Origin: Alphaproteobacteria bacterium
Lineage (GTDB): Bacteria; Pseudomonadota; Alphaproteobacteria; Bin95
DNA: 64,000 nt
NCBI GenBank assembly: GCA_030833925.1
Contig: JAURGE010000006.1
Location: 1-64,000, forward strand
Direction: 5' to 3'
Part shown: piece after piece, positions 9,485-20,656 of the stretch
Position numbering within the stretch: the first letter of the stretch is position 1
Layout of the letters: the number at the start of each line of letters is the position of its first letter
Notes under the pieces: model-generated
The model's input: only the letters and a program-made list of their open reading frames with translations
Told to the model about the DNA's origin: nothing
The model's database searches: none
Made by a program: the position numbers and the translations under genes

Positions 9485-10372
9485 TTAATGATTGCGTTTA
9501 GTTAAACGAGAAATTAAAAACTCTAATTGATCGTAATCTTTATAATGCAAAACAAGGCGCCCGCCCCTCTTGCCAACTGGTTGCAGGGCGGCTTTGAGAC
9601 CAAGGGCATCACTCAGGTCTTTCTCCGCAGACATAATATTTGGGTCTCTAGTAGATGGCTTTGGAGGCGCTTTAATCCCCCCTTCTTGCACCAAACGTTC
9701 AGTCTGGCGCACATTTAATCCACGCTGAACCACTATTTGAGCAAGTTTTTCTGGATCTTGAGCCACGAGTAACGCTCTCGCATGACCGGCGCTTAATCGG
9801 CCTTCCGACACATGAGTGCGAAGTGCTGGTGGAAGGTTAAGAAGCCTCATCATGTTAGCTACATGAGGGCGGCTCTTACCAACGGCTTTCGCCAAATCTT
9901 CTTGGGTATAGCCAAACGAATTTACAAGGTTTTGATAGCCAGCAGCCTCTTCAATTGGGTTCAGGTCTTCCCTTTGGATATTTTCAATCAAAGCGATTTC
10001 TAGAGCGTCTCGATCTGTCATATCCCTCAGGATTACGGGAACCTCGCCTAATCCTGCCCTTTGGGCGGCTCGCCAACGTCGCTCACCAGCAACAATTTCG
10101 TAACTCGATGCATCTTCTTTTAACCTACGAGCAATTATCGGCTGCAACATCCCGCGCTCACGAATGGATTGAGCAAGAGAATCTAAAGCGTCTTCGTCAA
10201 ACTGACGTCGCGGCTGTCCAACACCGGGCTGAAGCGACGAAATTGGAAGAAAGCGCGCTAACCTTCCCGTCCCAACCGCTTCTGTACTCTGTTCTGCGCT
10301 ATCTTCACCCAACAACGCCGCCAGGCCGCGCCCCAACTTAGGCCGAGCCGATTTGCTCTCAACAATACTCAT
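9485..10372 (-). CDS. parB: Chromosome partitioning protein ParB
   Basis: RPKLGRGLAALLGE, QPRRQFDEDALDSLAQSIRERGMLQPI, ERRWRAAQRAGL, GKSRPHVANMMRLL. Confidence 0.97.
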   Translation of the reverse strand: MSIVESKSARPKLGRGLAALLGEDSAEQSTEAVGTGRLARFLPISSLQPGVGQPRRQFDEDALDSLAQSIRERGMLQPIIARRLKEDASSYEIVAGERRWRAAQRAGLGEVPVILRDMTDRDALEIALIENIQREDLNPIEEAAGYQNLVNSFGYTQEDLAKAVGKSRPHVANMMRLLNLPPALRTHVSEGRLSAGHARALLVAQDPEKLAQIVVQRGLNVRQTERLVQEGGIKAPPKPSTRDPNIMSAEKDLSDALGLKAALQPVGKRGGRLVLHYKDYDQLEFLISRLTKRNH

Positions 10373-11232
10373 GCTGCTACTTTCTTGGCTGAACCACCGG
10401 GCAACAACCCTTCACGCTGCAAAAATTCACGCGCCAGATTTAGGTACGCTCTGCTGCCAGCGCAGTTTAGGTCATAAAGCAATACAGGCTTCCCGTGAGA
10501 TGGAGCTTCAGAGACACGAACGTTTCTTGGGATCTCTGCCTTATAAACGATGTCGCCAAAGTGGGCCCGAACATCAGCTGCAACCGCTTCAGCCAATCTA
10601 ATCCGACGGTCCATCATCGTTATGACGATACCTTCCAGATTCAGGCGAGGGTTCAAACGTTCTGCCACTAAATCAATGGTTCGCTTCAAATGGCTCAAGC
10701 CCTCTAGAGCCAGAAACTCCGCCTGTAACGGCGCGAATGCACCGTCTGCAGCGACCAGTGCATTCAAAGTCAAAAGCCCCAAAGAAGGCGGGCAGTCGAT
10801 CAAAACAAATCCGTAATCAAATGCTTTTGTTTGTTTTTTTGCCTCAAGCAAAGCATCAGCTAACCGTCGCTCCCGCCCAGGCATGTCTACCAACTCAATC
10901 TCTGCGCCAGACAAATCCATAGTAGACGGCACAATATCAAACATGGGCATCTCAGTCTTAACCACTGCTTCGGCTAAGCTACATTCGCCTATCAAAACGT
11001 CATAAACGCCCACTTTGCGCCGGTTGGCTGGTATTCCAACACCGGTAGAGGCGTTTCCTTGAGGGTCCAGGTCAATCACTAGGGTCGACTGACCACAAGC
11101 TGCTAGTGCTGCCGCAAGATTAACTGCTGTAGTAGTTTTACCAACGCCCCCTTTTTGATTAACGACCGCGATGACGCGGCAAGGCGGCCTTACCGATCCA
11201 TCATCCATTGTTTGTGAGCTCGTTTGCGTCAT
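10369..11232 (-). CDS. parA: Chromosome partitioning ATPase ParA
   Basis: VIAVVNQKGGVGKTTTAVNLAAALA (deviant Walker A), DLDPQGNASTG, DCPPSLGLLT. Confidence 0.97.
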   Translation of the reverse strand: MTQTSSQTMDDGSVRPPCRVIAVVNQKGGVGKTTTAVNLAAALAACGQSTLVIDLDPQGNASTGVGIPANRRKVGVYDVLIGECSLAEAVVKTEMPMFDIVPSTMDLSGAEIELVDMPGRERRLADALLEAKKQTKAFDYGFVLIDCPPSLGLLTLNALVAADGAFAPLQAEFLALEGLSHLKRTIDLVAERLNPRLNLEGIVITMMDRRIRLAEAVAADVRAHFGDIVYKAEIPRNVRVSEAPSHGKPVLLYDLNCAGSRAYLNLAREFLQREGLLPGGSAKKVAA

Positions 11233-11881
11233 TCGGCTTTAGACACCATATCTTGAGTAGAACTCCATCCTCAGACGTAATACTTGGGATTAGTTCATAG
11301 TTCATTGTCCAATTTTTCATGGCTTCGGTCAATTCTTTTTCGACCTGAGCTCCCTTGTGCAATAAGGCAATACCGTCTGCAGAAAGGGCCCTGTAAATAA
11401 ATGGTGCTAGGCGAGCCAACGGGGCCACAGCCCTTCCAGTTACAACTTGGAACGCGCCAACCATGTCCTGGCGCAGCGCTTTATCGAACCGCTCGGGGAT
11501 CACACGAACATTAACCTCTACATGCCTAGCAGCTTCTCTGAGAAACACAGCCTTCCGCTGATCGCTGTCCACAAGGGTCATCGGGGTTGCGCCAAGGCAT
11601 GCAAGCACAATGCCTGGAAAACCAGCCCCTGACCCTAAATCAATTACAGCGTCCGAACTCTGCTTTGAACGAAGCACGGGCCAAGCCTGAGCGGAATCCA
11701 AGATATGGCGTCGCCATATGTCACTATGGCTGGCTGGACCAATCAAATTGATACGGTGACGCCAACGCTCTAACACGGACAGATAACGCCCAAGCCTATC
11801 TATTTCATTTCTTGAAATACCAAGACCTTCCAAATCATGCACAACATCGGAAGGGGGCATAAATTCGATTTCAGAACTCAC
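11201..11881 (-). CDS. rsmG: 16S rRNA (guanine(527)-N(7))-methyltransferase RsmG (GidB)
   Basis: [29 protein letters not shown] motifs; between mnmG and parA. Confidence 0.95.
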   Translation of the reverse strand: MSSEIEFMPPSDVVHDLEGLGISRNEIDRLGRYLSVLERWRHRINLIGPASHSDIWRRHILDSAQAWPVLRSKQSSDAVIDLGSGAGFPGIVLACLGATPMTLVDSDQRKAVFLREAARHVEVNVRVIPERFDKALRQDMVGAFQVVTGRAVAPLARLAPFIYRALSADGIALLHKGAQVEKELTEAMKNWTMNYELIPSITSEDGVLLKIWCLKPNDANELTNNG

Positions 11882-13770
11882 GATGCCATGTGCGTCCGGC
11901 GATTATTCTTAACTCGACGCAACAATGCCGTAACTGCAGCCGGCGTGACGCCTGGGGTTCTGGCTGCAGCGCCGATAGTGCGTGGCCTTGAGGCGGTTAA
12001 TTTTTGGCGAGCCTCGGTAGAAAGACCTTCTATCACCTGAAAATCGATATCTTCTGGCAGCTCCATTGCCTCATCGCGCTTAAAGGCAGCAACATCAGCG
12101 TCCTGGCGAGCGAGGTAAGTTGCATATTGCGCATCAGTGGAAAGGCTTTCGCGTGCCCAAAGTGGACTATCCACAAGATCCGGCCACAGTTGGAATAGCG
12201 CAGGTGAAGACGGACCAAATCGCCCAAATAACTCCAGCGCACTTCGTCGTTTACCGTCCGCGCTCCCCGCCAAGCCGACAGATTCTAGTTGGGGTGGCGA
12301 CGCCGACAAACCAAGAAGGCGCGTCTCAAGGTTTCTTAGGGTTTCCTGTTTCACGTGAAACACACGTCGCCGAAGATCACCAACACACCCCAATTCTATT
12401 CCACGGTTGGTTAAGCGCCGATCGGCGTTATCTGCTCGGAGACGCAATCTAAATTCAGCGCGTGATGTAAACATGCGATATGGCTCATCTACTCCACGCA
12501 CAACGAGATCATCAATCATCACGCCCAAATACGCTTCTGTGCGGTCGAAGATGGCTGGATTGCTCCCACCCGATCGCCGCGCGGCGTTTAGGCCTGCGAC
12601 CAAACCCTGCGCTGCCGCCTCCTCATATCCTGTAGTGCCATTAATCTGGCCAGCTAAATAAAGCCCCGGGATCCGGCGGGTCTGAAGGCTGTGGTCTAGC
12701 TCTCTCGGATCAATAAAATCATATTCCACAGCGTAGCCTGGTCGTGCGATTTCTACAGCCTCAAGTCCAGGTATTGTTCTTAGGAACGCAACCTGCACAT
12801 CCTCAGGCAAACTTGTTGAAATTCCGTTTGGGTAAATCAGAGGATCATCTAATCCTTCGGGCTCAAGGAAAATCTGGTGATTGTCCTTGTCGGCAAACCG
12901 AGTAACCTTATCCTCGATTGATGGACAGTAACGAGGGCCCGAGCCGGTAATATTTCCACTGTGAATTGCTGACTCAGTTATCCGTGACCGAATGATTTCA
13001 TGTGTCGTGGAAGTGGTCCGCGTCATATGACAAACAGTTTGAGGCACCCGTATTTGCTCAGTAAGAGCAGAAAATGGTTCTGGCGGATCATCCCCGTGTT
13101 GGGGCTCTAAAATATCGAACCGAATACTGTCTTTGAGTAACCGAGGGGGCGTCCCTGTTTTCAATCGTCCCATTTGAAACCCAGCTGCCTCTAACCGCTC
13201 CCCGAGCACTGTTGCTGCAGGATCCCCAACGCGTCCAGCTGGCCGATTCTTCGCGCCAATATGAATGACGCCACGGAGAAATGTGCCGGTTGTAATAACA
13301 ACAGCGCCAGAATAAAGGGTTTCTCCAGTTTCTAACTCAACACCAGAACAATGTCCGCCATCCCCAATCAAAATATCGGCAACAGCAGCTTCCAAAACCG
13401 TTAGGCTGGCTTGTTCTTTAACAGCCCTCTGAACTGCATTTCGGTACAGAACACGATCGGCTTGCGCTCTCGGACCCCTCACCGCAGGTCCCTTACTCCG
13501 GTTCAGGACCCGAAACTGGATACCTGCAGCATCCGCCGCCTGTCCCATTATCCCATCAAGAGCATCAATTTCACGGACAAGATGCCCTTTTCCAAGGCCT
13601 CCAATTGCCGGATTACAAGACATCTCTCCAATACGGTCGAATCGATGAGTAATTAACAGCGTTTCTGCGCCAAACCTAGCTGCAGCTCCGGCTGCCTCGA
13701 CGCCAGCATGGCCGCCGCCTACAACAATTACATCATACTGATTAAGTTGTTGTTTCACGTGAAACACCAC
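11878..13770 (-). CDS. mnmG: tRNA uridine-5-carboxymethylaminomethyl modification protein MnmG (GidA)
   Basis: [58 protein letters not shown]. Confidence 0.98.
   Translation of the reverse strand: MVFHVKQQLNQYDVIVVGGGHAGVEAAGAAARFGAETLLITHRFDRIGEMSCNPAIGGLGKGHLVREIDALDGIMGQAADAAGIQFRVLNRSKGPAVRGPRAQADRVLYRNAVQRAVKEQASLTVLEAAVADILIGDGGHCSGVELETGETLYSGAVVITTGTFLRGVIHIGAKNRPAGRVGDPAATVLGERLEAAGFQMGRLKTGTPPRLLKDSIRFDILEPQHGDDPPEPFSALTEQIRVPQTVCHMTRTTSTTHEIIRSRITESAIHSGNITGSGPRYCPSIEDKVTRFADKDNHQIFLEPEGLDDPLIYPNGISTSLPEDVQVAFLRTIPGLEAVEIARPGYAVEYDFIDPRELDHSLQTRRIPGLYLAGQINGTTGYEEAAAQGLVAGLNAARRSGGSNPAIFDRTEAYLGVMIDDLVVRGVDEPYRMFTSRAEFRLRLRADNADRRLTNRGIELGCVGDLRRRVFHVKQETLRNLETRLLGLSASPPQLESVGLAGSADGKRRSALELFGRFGPSSPALFQLWPDLVDSPLWARESLSTDAQYATYLARQDADVAAFKRDEAMELPEDIDFQVIEGLSTEARQKLTASRPRTIGAAARTPGVTPAAVTALLRRVKNNRRTHMAS
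12347..12362. promoter_or_regulatory. parS site (ParB binding), perfect TGTTTCACGTGAAACA
   Basis: Exact 16-bp palindrome matching the universal bacterial chromosomal parS consensus; in the mnmG coding region. Confidence 0.93.
13751..13766. promoter_or_regulatory. parS site (ParB binding), perfect TGTTTCACGTGAAACA
   Basis: Exact 16-bp palindrome; encodes codons 2-7 of mnmG (VFHVKQ). Confidence 0.93.
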
Positions 13771-15071
13771 TATTTCCCAATGCAGAACGAAGAAAATATT
13801 CGGTCGAGAACATCTTCTACATCCACTACTCCAGCGATGCGCCCCAGGGCCCTGCTGGCCAATCTTAGATCCTCTGCCGCAAGCTCGGGCGCCGGAGCCT
13901 CGGAGGCACGACTCATGGCCGTGACCGCCTCTTCCAACGCCGCCCGATGCCGATAGCGAGTTGCTAAGGGCTGTGGCGCCCCTTCAATCGCAGTCTTTGC
14001 TGCTTTGGTCAATTCCAATTCTAAAAACTTCAATCCTTCACCAGTCTTGGCAGAGCCAGCAATTCCATTACCAGGATGCTTTGATAAAAGATCTAGTTTG
14101 TTGTGAAAAATCAGTCTGTTTTCCGGCAAGTTCGGAATTTTCGATGGAGACGTAATATCTTGGACCTCGATAATAAGGTCTGCCAAGGACTGCGCATCAT
14201 ACGCCCTACGCACGCCTTCCTGCTCAATAGGGTCCGCGGTTTCACGTAAACCCGCCGTGTCAACAACGGTTACCGGATATCCGTCTAGATCAAGTCGAAC
14301 CTCGAGAACATCTCTCGTTGTTCCTGGAATATCTGTAACAATCGCCGCCTCTCGTCGGGCCAAAGCATTGAGTAAGCTGGATTTCCCAGCATTTGGCGCG
14401 CCCACCAAAACAACACGGAAGCCGTCATTTAATCGCTCTGTTATTGGGGGCTCTCTCAAATATTGGGTCAAAGTCTCTTTCAATTCAAAAATTTCGGCCT
14501 TCCAACGACCCTCCAGGTCTTCAGGAACCGGTTCATCGGAAAAATCCAACTCTGCCTCTGCAAGTGCAGAGGCAGAAATCAAACATTCGCGCCACTCCGC
14601 GTGTTTTGCCGTGAGGCCACCTTGCATCTGCCATATTGCCTGGCGCCTGCCTGCCGCTGTGTCCGCTGTAATAAGATCGCCGAGCCCTTCCGCTTCCGCC
14701 AAGTCCATTTTGCCATTCCGATAGGCACGACGCGTGAATTCTCCAGCCTCGGCGGGACGAAACCCTTGCAGCCCTGCAAGGGCTGACAGCACGCCGTTTA
14801 TCACCGCCGGACCGCCATGAATATGAAGTTCCACAGTCTCTTCACCAGTAAAACTACGCGGCGCGGGAAAATATATTGTAAGCGCTTTATCTAGTAGTTC
14901 TTTATCTTTTGTATACAACATCCTGAGTGATGCTTGGCGCGGTTTGGGTGGTGGCGATCCTGTTAGCGCTTGAAATACTGAACTAGAACCCGATCCAGAA
15001 ATACGTATAACCGCAACACCGGATCGGCCAATGCCAGAAGCGCAGGCAAAGATTATGTCTCCGGCGGTCAT
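13770..15071 (-). CDS. mnmE: tRNA uridine-5-carboxymethylaminomethyl GTPase MnmE (TrmE)
   Basis: [57 protein letters not shown]-terminal FCIGK. Confidence 0.98.
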   Translation of the reverse strand: MTAGDIIFACASGIGRSGVAVIRISGSGSSSVFQALTGSPPPKPRQASLRMLYTKDKELLDKALTIYFPAPRSFTGEETVELHIHGGPAVINGVLSALAGLQGFRPAEAGEFTRRAYRNGKMDLAEAEGLGDLITADTAAGRRQAIWQMQGGLTAKHAEWRECLISASALAEAELDFSDEPVPEDLEGRWKAEIFELKETLTQYLREPPITERLNDGFRVVLVGAPNAGKSSLLNALARREAAIVTDIPGTTRDVLEVRLDLDGYPVTVVDTAGLRETADPIEQEGVRRAYDAQSLADLIIEVQDITSPSKIPNLPENRLIFHNKLDLLSKHPGNGIAGSAKTGEGLKFLELELTKAAKTAIEGAPQPLATRYRHRAALEEAVTAMSRASEAPAPELAAEDLRLASRALGRIAGVVDVEDVLDRIFSSFCIGK

Positions 15072-15085
15072 GGAAAAATCCGGAT

Positions 15086-15364
15086 CTATTCTGAGGTGGT
15101 TTTTTTTGGGTTAGAGCCAGACAGCCCCGTTCGCATCGCCTGCTCCCAAAATTGCCGCATTGCCTCTACGCCCTGGTTGGCACCTAACGCACCAGACATC
15201 CACTGACCCCAGAGAGCTTCTGGTTCCATTCTCGCGAGATTTGTGCGCATTCTTTCGGTCACATCGGAAATTAACGCATCGTGCATGGGCCCAACATCAG
15301 GCAACCCAAAAAATCGGCGAGCCTCCTCAGGCGTAACGTCGATATCGATGCTTATTTTCATCAC
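15086..15364 (-). CDS. Small conserved protein (DUF6489-like)
   Basis: MMKISIDIDVTPEEARRFFGLPDVGPMHDALISDVTERM...; recognised by text pattern only. Confidence 0.65.
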   Translation of the reverse strand: MMKISIDIDVTPEEARRFFGLPDVGPMHDALISDVTERMRTNLARMEPEALWGQWMSGALGANQGVEAMRQFWEQAMRTGLSGSNPKKTTSE

Positions 15365-15453
15365 ACTTCTCCCTCAGCCCTGCCGTGAGTGGCATAATTA
15401 CGCTATCATTAACACTTAATACAGAAGCTATTCAGATAGTTGCGCGACCTTCC

Positions 15454-15918
15454 ATGACGACAATGGAGCAAATTATTTCTTCTCCCCTGGGCAATCTGCG
15501 CCTTCAGGCCAACGAGGATTCTCTAATTTCACTGGAATGGACCGGAGAAACAATCACCAGACCTTCTGAGAATCCAATATTAAAAACCGCGTGTACCCAA
15601 CTCTCGGACTACTTTAATAATAAAAACAATGGCTTCAATATTCCTCTCTCGCCGTGTGGGAGCGAGTTTGAGCTCGCCGTCTGGAAATCTATGACCCAGA
15701 TACCGTACGGCACGACAGTGACTTATGGTGATATAGCAAAAAGCACAGGCAGACCCCCGCGCGCCGTCGGTACTGCCTGCGGTCGCAATCCAATACCAAT
15801 TATCATTCCCTGCCATCGGGTAGTAGGTAGCGGCGGTCGAATGGTTGGTTATTCGGGAAAGGGTGGCATTGAGACCAAGCGTTGGCTTTTAGTCCATGAA
15901 GGCAATGTGTTACTTTAA
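15454..15918 (+). CDS. Methylated-DNA--[protein]-cysteine S-methyltransferase
   Basis: VWKSMTQIPYGTTVTYGDIAKSTGRPPRAVGTACGRNPIPIIIPCHRVVGSGGRMVGYSGG-like active site IPCHRVV; upstream in-frame starts also exist from 15385. Confidence 0.95.
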   Translation: MTTMEQIISSPLGNLRLQANEDSLISLEWTGETITRPSENPILKTACTQLSDYFNNKNNGFNIPLSPCGSEFELAVWKSMTQIPYGTTVTYGDIAKSTGRPPRAVGTACGRNPIPIIIPCHRVVGSGGRMVGYSGKGGIETKRWLLVHEGNVLL

Positions 15919-15999
15919 CAACTCAGCATTGCTTCTCTAATGATCAGACAGCTATTCTTAAATGGAAATTTTTACTGCCTGGCATAAGGAGATTATTTC

Positions 16000-16698
16000 A
16001 TGGCTGAATGGATCGAAATTAAGGCGAATGACGGCGGTACCTTTAAGGCTTATGTAGAGAAGCCAAGAACCTCCACAGGGCCAGTCGTAATCTGTATTCA
16101 AGAAATTTTCGGCGTAAATCATGCCATGCGAGACATCGCCAAGCATTGGGCAGATCAAGGATATATCGCCGTTGCGCCAGATCTTTTTTGGCGCCAGGAG
16201 CCAGGAGTCGACATCACAGATCAGTCCGAAGCTGAATGGAAAAAGGCTTTTGAATTATTTCAGGGCTTCGACGTTAATAAGGGGGTCGAGGACCTTAAAG
16301 CAACAATTGCACACGCTCGATCAATGGCAGGGACAAATGGCAAGGTAGGAACGGTAGGTTTCTGTCTTGGGGGCAAGCTCGCTTACCTTCTTGCTTGCCG
16401 ATCAGATGCTGACTGCAATGTAAGCTATTATGGTGTTGGTATCGAAGAACTGCTTTCAGAAGCGAAAAACATCAAGACGCCTCTGGTAATGCACATAGCT
16501 GAGGAAGATGGGTTTGTATCCAAGGAAGCCCAAGCGGCGATCAATGCCGGCCTAAACGGCCACGACGCCGTCACCATTTATAACTACCCTGGGATGGATC
16601 ACGCTTTTGCTAGAATTGGTGGTGTCCCATACAACAAAGAGAACGCCAACTTGGCCAACGGTCGCTCTTTGGAGGCATTTAAGCAGGCGTTAGCGTGA
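16000..16698 (+). CDS. Dienelactone hydrolase family protein
   Basis: VVICIQEIFGVNHAMRDIAKHWADQGYIAVAPDLFWR, VGTVGFCLGGKLAYLLA, YPGMDHAF. Confidence 0.95.
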   Translation: MAEWIEIKANDGGTFKAYVEKPRTSTGPVVICIQEIFGVNHAMRDIAKHWADQGYIAVAPDLFWRQEPGVDITDQSEAEWKKAFELFQGFDVNKGVEDLKATIAHARSMAGTNGKVGTVGFCLGGKLAYLLACRSDADCNVSYYGVGIEELLSEAKNIKTPLVMHIAEEDGFVSKEAQAAINAGLNGHDAVTIYNYPGMDHAFARIGGVPYNKENANLANGRSLEAFKQALA

Positions 16699-17702
16699 CA
16701 ACGCTTCAAGCAATTGAATGTCCGGCCGCTTGGAAATCCAAAGAACTAGCGGCCGACGGCAATTGGCGCCTACACCTGACACCTGGCGAGAAAGATGAGC
16801 TGGTACGAGCAACCGAAGGCGCTCTGGAAAAACAGATTCCTATTGAATGCTTAACAGCTGCCGAATTCCCTCTCCCAAGACTTTCAAGCAAAATTAGAGG
16901 TCTCAGGGAAGTTCTCGAGGGCGGTCGTGGCTTCATAGTTTTACATGGGATCCCCGTCGACAGATTCAGCCTAGAGGAAGCGAAAGTTCTCCACTGGGGT
17001 TTTGGCCAATACCTTGGATACCCAGAGCCACAGGATAAAGCGGGCAAGCTGCTTCATGTCGTTACCGACACAGGTGCAAACGTTGAGACGACGGACAACA
17101 TTCGCAGTTTTCAAACTAATGATGAGCTGACCTTCCACACGGATGGAGCGGACGTGTTTGCGTTGCTCTGCATTCGGCCAGCTAGAACAGGTGGTGGCTC
17201 TCGTTTGGTGTCATCGACCGCTATATTTAATGAGTTGTTGAGAAGAGACCACAAGCTAGCAGCCATTCTTGTGAAGCCATTTCACTTTGATGCCCGGGCC
17301 CAAAACCCTTGGGAGAAAAAAATACAAACGGTTCCGATTTTTACGCTTCATAACGGAATGGTCTCAGCACTTTACAAACGCCGCTATATTGAGCTCGCCC
17401 AAAGATTTGAAGAAGTTCCCCGGCTTACAGCTGACCAAGTCGCAGCAATGGACCTTTTAGATGAAATAGCAAGCGACCCAGATATGCATCTTTCCCTAAA
17501 CCTGGAACCGGGCGATATGGAGCTAGCGAATAACGCCACCTGTTTTCATGCACGCTTCAACTATACTGATTACGATGACCCAAACATGAAACGATGCATG
17601 TTACGTCTGTGGCTGTCACTTCCTAATGGACGACCGCTTCCTCCAATATTCGAGACAACCAGGGAGTGGGGCCCGACTTATGCGAGACGCGCACAGATAT
17701 AG
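16695..17702 (+). CDS. TauD/TfdA family dioxygenase
   Basis: FHTDGADVFALLC (HxD), GGGSRLVSS, distal H-x-R (CFHARFNYTD ... RLWLSLPNGRPLP). Confidence 0.9.
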   Translation: MTTLQAIECPAAWKSKELAADGNWRLHLTPGEKDELVRATEGALEKQIPIECLTAAEFPLPRLSSKIRGLREVLEGGRGFIVLHGIPVDRFSLEEAKVLHWGFGQYLGYPEPQDKAGKLLHVVTDTGANVETTDNIRSFQTNDELTFHTDGADVFALLCIRPARTGGGSRLVSSTAIFNELLRRDHKLAAILVKPFHFDARAQNPWEKKIQTVPIFTLHNGMVSALYKRRYIELAQRFEEVPRLTADQVAAMDLLDEIASDPDMHLSLNLEPGDMELANNATCFHARFNYTDYDDPNMKRCMLRLWLSLPNGRPLPPIFETTREWGPTYARRAQI

Positions 17703-17723
17703 ATCCACCTGTGGAAATCTCAT

Positions 17724-18980
17724 TCACTGATTCATTTGCTGGAAGAAATCCCCATTTGTCTTGGTCTCGCGCAGCTTACCTACAAGGAATTCCATAGCAT
17801 CCTGTGTACCCATCGGCATGAGCACACGGCGCAACATCCACATTTTGTTAAGCTCTTGACGATCAACCAAAAGTTCTTCTTTTCGAGTTCCAGACTTTCC
17901 AATGTCAATTGCCGGCCATACGCGTTTGTCGGCAAGCTTCCTATCCAGAACGATTTCTGCGTTTCCAGTACCCTTAAATTCTTCGAAGATAACTTCGTCC
18001 ATCCGGCTACCGGTGTCTATCAGGGCCGTCGCAATGATTGAAAGGCTGCCGCCTTCTTCAATATTGCGAGCCGCACCAAAGAAACGTTTCGGCCTCTGAA
18101 GGGCATTAGCATCGACACCACCAGTCAAAACCTTCCCGGAAGACGGGACCACAGTGTTATAGGCTCGAGCTAGACGGGTGATTGAGTCCAAAAGGATCAC
18201 CACATCATGCTTGTGCTCAACAAGACGCTTAGCCTTCTCAATCACCATGTCTGCAACCTGCACGTGTCTCTGTGCTGGCTCATCAAATGTAGAAGAAATT
18301 ACCTCGCCGCGGACAGACCGCTGCATATCAGTTACTTCCTCTGGGCGTTCATCAATAAGAAGAACCAGCAAATAGACTTCCGGATTATTTGCAGCAATCG
18401 CGTGAGCTATAGACTGCAACATCATGGTCTTACCGGTTCTCGGCGGGGCAACGACTAGCGCCCGCTGACCTTTACCGATAGGCGACACCAATTCGACCAC
18501 TCTCGTAGTCAAATCCTTTGATTCCGTGTTTTGTATTTCGAGAACTAAACGCTCATCGGGGTAAAGAGGCGTCAGGTTATCAAAATTTATTCGCTGACGA
18601 ACCTTTTCCGGCGCATCGAAGTTTACGGTTGAAACCTTCACCAACGCGAAATATCGCTCACCGTTCTTTGGTGCTCGAATTTCACCAGTTACGGTATCAC
18701 CGGTCCGTAAGCTAAATCGACGGATTTGATTTGGAGATACGTAAATGTCATCTGGGCCTGGCAAGTAATTTGCATCGGGCGAACGCAAAAAACCAAAACC
18801 GTCTGGTAAAACTTCAACTACGCCCTCGCCAGTAATGACGACATCTTGGTCAGCCAACTCTTTTAAAATCGCAAACATCATATCTTGTTTGCGCAGTGAG
18901 CTCGCATTTTCGATTTCGAGCTCTTCGGCAAGCTGTAGGAGTTCCGCTGGGCTTTTTTGTTTCAGCTCAGCTAGATTCAT
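17724..18980 (-). CDS. rho: Transcription termination factor Rho
   Basis: [61 protein letters not shown]; alternative start at 19004. Confidence 0.98.
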   Translation of the reverse strand: MNLAELKQKSPAELLQLAEELEIENASSLRKQDMMFAILKELADQDVVITGEGVVEVLPDGFGFLRSPDANYLPGPDDIYVSPNQIRRFSLRTGDTVTGEIRAPKNGERYFALVKVSTVNFDAPEKVRQRINFDNLTPLYPDERLVLEIQNTESKDLTTRVVELVSPIGKGQRALVVAPPRTGKTMMLQSIAHAIAANNPEVYLLVLLIDERPEEVTDMQRSVRGEVISSTFDEPAQRHVQVADMVIEKAKRLVEHKHDVVILLDSITRLARAYNTVVPSSGKVLTGGVDANALQRPKRFFGAARNIEEGGSLSIIATALIDTGSRMDEVIFEEFKGTGNAEIVLDRKLADKRVWPAIDIGKSGTRKEELLVDRQELNKMWMLRRVLMPMGTQDAMEFLVGKLRETKTNGDFFQQMNQ

Positions 18981-19172
18981 GCTTTGAGGAACAGTTTGAA
19001 GCACGTCGCCGCTCTTCTCTGATTGAAATTGTGTTTATTTGCCAGCGGAAGCGAAACAGATCGTTTGATGCTAGCTAAAGGAAGACCTCAACACTCTCTC
19101 CAAATATCCGATACGTAATTGGAGAAGCGAGTTGATAGACGCTATTTGCGTAGGAAACGGGCGATTGTCAAC

Positions 19173-19622
19173 CTAAAATGGTCTAACCACCACCATTATC
19201 ACGATTGTAATCATAGCTATGGTAGGGACTTCGTTCGCTATTCGAAAGAATCTTTGAGACTTTGTATTACGGCCTTCAGCCAAATCTTTACGCCATTTGC
19301 CCATAGCGTGATGAGATCCGGTTAAAACACCGATAGCCAAAATTTTTAGCCAAATCCAACCACTACTCCAATCCACAACACCCGGTGTAGCCAGCAATAA
19401 GACGCCAAAAATGTAAGTAGCGAGCATGGCGGGGTTCATTATTGCGCGCAGTAATCGCCGTTCCATCACACTGAATCTTCTAGCTTCTTGGGATTCAGCA
19501 TGAACTTCAACGTGATAAACAAAAAGGCGGGGAAGGTAGAGCAGTCCAGCCATCCAGGACATTGCTGAAATAATGTGTAAAGCCTTAAACCAAAGATAAG
19601 CGTCTGTTAGAAAACCACTCAT
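19173..19622 (-). CDS. hemJ: Protoporphyrinogen oxidase HemJ (CopD-like membrane protein)
   Basis: YLWFKALHIISAMSWMAGLLYLPRLFVYHVE; adjacent to hemE. Confidence 0.9.
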   Translation of the reverse strand: MSGFLTDAYLWFKALHIISAMSWMAGLLYLPRLFVYHVEVHAESQEARRFSVMERRLLRAIMNPAMLATYIFGVLLLATPGVVDWSSGWIWLKILAIGVLTGSHHAMGKWRKDLAEGRNTKSQRFFRIANEVPTIAMITIVIMVVVRPF

Positions 19623-20656
19623 CGTAAGCCTCTAACGATAGAAATAAGTGTTTCGACATTCGCAATGGGAGTTTCAGGTGTTATTCCATGGCCCAGATTG
19701 AAAACAAATGCTGCATTTCTGTTGGTTTCCAAAATCAGCTCAACTTCGCGCTGTAGGACTTCACCACCACAAATTAACGTAACTGGGTCAAGATTGCCTT
19801 GTGGCGTCGCACCAGCTGATCGAACTTGCTCGAAAGCAGACACCTGTAGGCTATGGCCAAGTGAGACGGCATCAATGCTCGGCAACGCCGAAAAGGACCC
19901 AATAAATGTATCAGCTCCGCGGGGAAATACTATTACCTTAGCATTAGGATGAGCCGCCTTGACCGTGGCTGCAATTCGCCCGATTGGAGCTAAACTCCAT
20001 GCTTCGACACCGTAAGCAGGCAAAGCTCCAGCCCAACTATCAAAAATCTGAACGGCTTCAGCACCAGCTTCAATTTGATTAATAAGATGCTGGCTTATTG
20101 CCGCTTCAAGCAACTCTATCAACCTAGAGAAAGCCTCCGGATGCTCAATTGCAAACTTGCGAGCTTTGCCATAGTCCCGACTTCCTGCCCCTTCGATCAT
20201 ATAAGCTGCCAGGGTCCACGGAGCTCCTGCAAAGCCAATTAGCGCTTTTTCTCTGGGCAACGCCTCTCTTGTTTGTTTTACCGCGTCATAAACTGGAGAG
20301 AGAAAATTATTTACCCGCTCTAGCCGTAATTTATCGACATCTTCTGGTGTTAAAATCGCATCCAACTTAGGGCCGATGCCTGGTTCAAACCAAACTTTCT
20401 GACCGAGAGCATGAGGTAAAACCAAAATATCAGAGAATATTATTGCTGCATCAAATCCAAACCGATTAATGGGTTGTAAAGTTGCTTCGGTTGCCATGTC
20501 GGGTGTGTAACAAAATGTAAGGAAATCTCTGGCTTTTGTGCGCAACTCTCGATATTCCGGCAGGTAACGTCCAGCCTGACGCATCAACCAGATTGGCGGG
20601 GTCGGAGCACGTTCACCATTGAGGACACTGGTCAGGAGAGTTTGCGGATTCATCAT
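19619..20656 (-). CDS. hemE: Uroporphyrinogen decarboxylase
   Basis: PPIWLMRQAGRYLPEYRELR, ALIGFAGAPWTLAAYMIEG, NLGHGITPETP. Confidence 0.97.
   Translation of the reverse strand: MMNPQTLLTSVLNGERAPTPPIWLMRQAGRYLPEYRELRTKARDFLTFCYTPDMATEATLQPINRFGFDAAIIFSDILVLPHALGQKVWFEPGIGPKLDAILTPEDVDKLRLERVNNFLSPVYDAVKQTREALPREKALIGFAGAPWTLAAYMIEGAGSRDYGKARKFAIEHPEAFSRLIELLEAAISQHLINQIEAGAEAVQIFDSWAGALPAYGVEAWSLAPIGRIAATVKAAHPNAKVIVFPRGADTFIGSFSALPSIDAVSLGHSLQVSAFEQVRSAGATPQGNLDPVTLICGGEVLQREVELILETNRNAAFVFNLGHGITPETPIANVETLISIVRGLR

Noticed and set aside
14238-14252. GGTTTCACGTAAACC, partial parS-like palindrome in mnmE
   Set aside because: Several mismatches to TGTTTCACGTGAAACA; it encodes the conserved G-domain GLRETAD segment, so protein constraint explains it.
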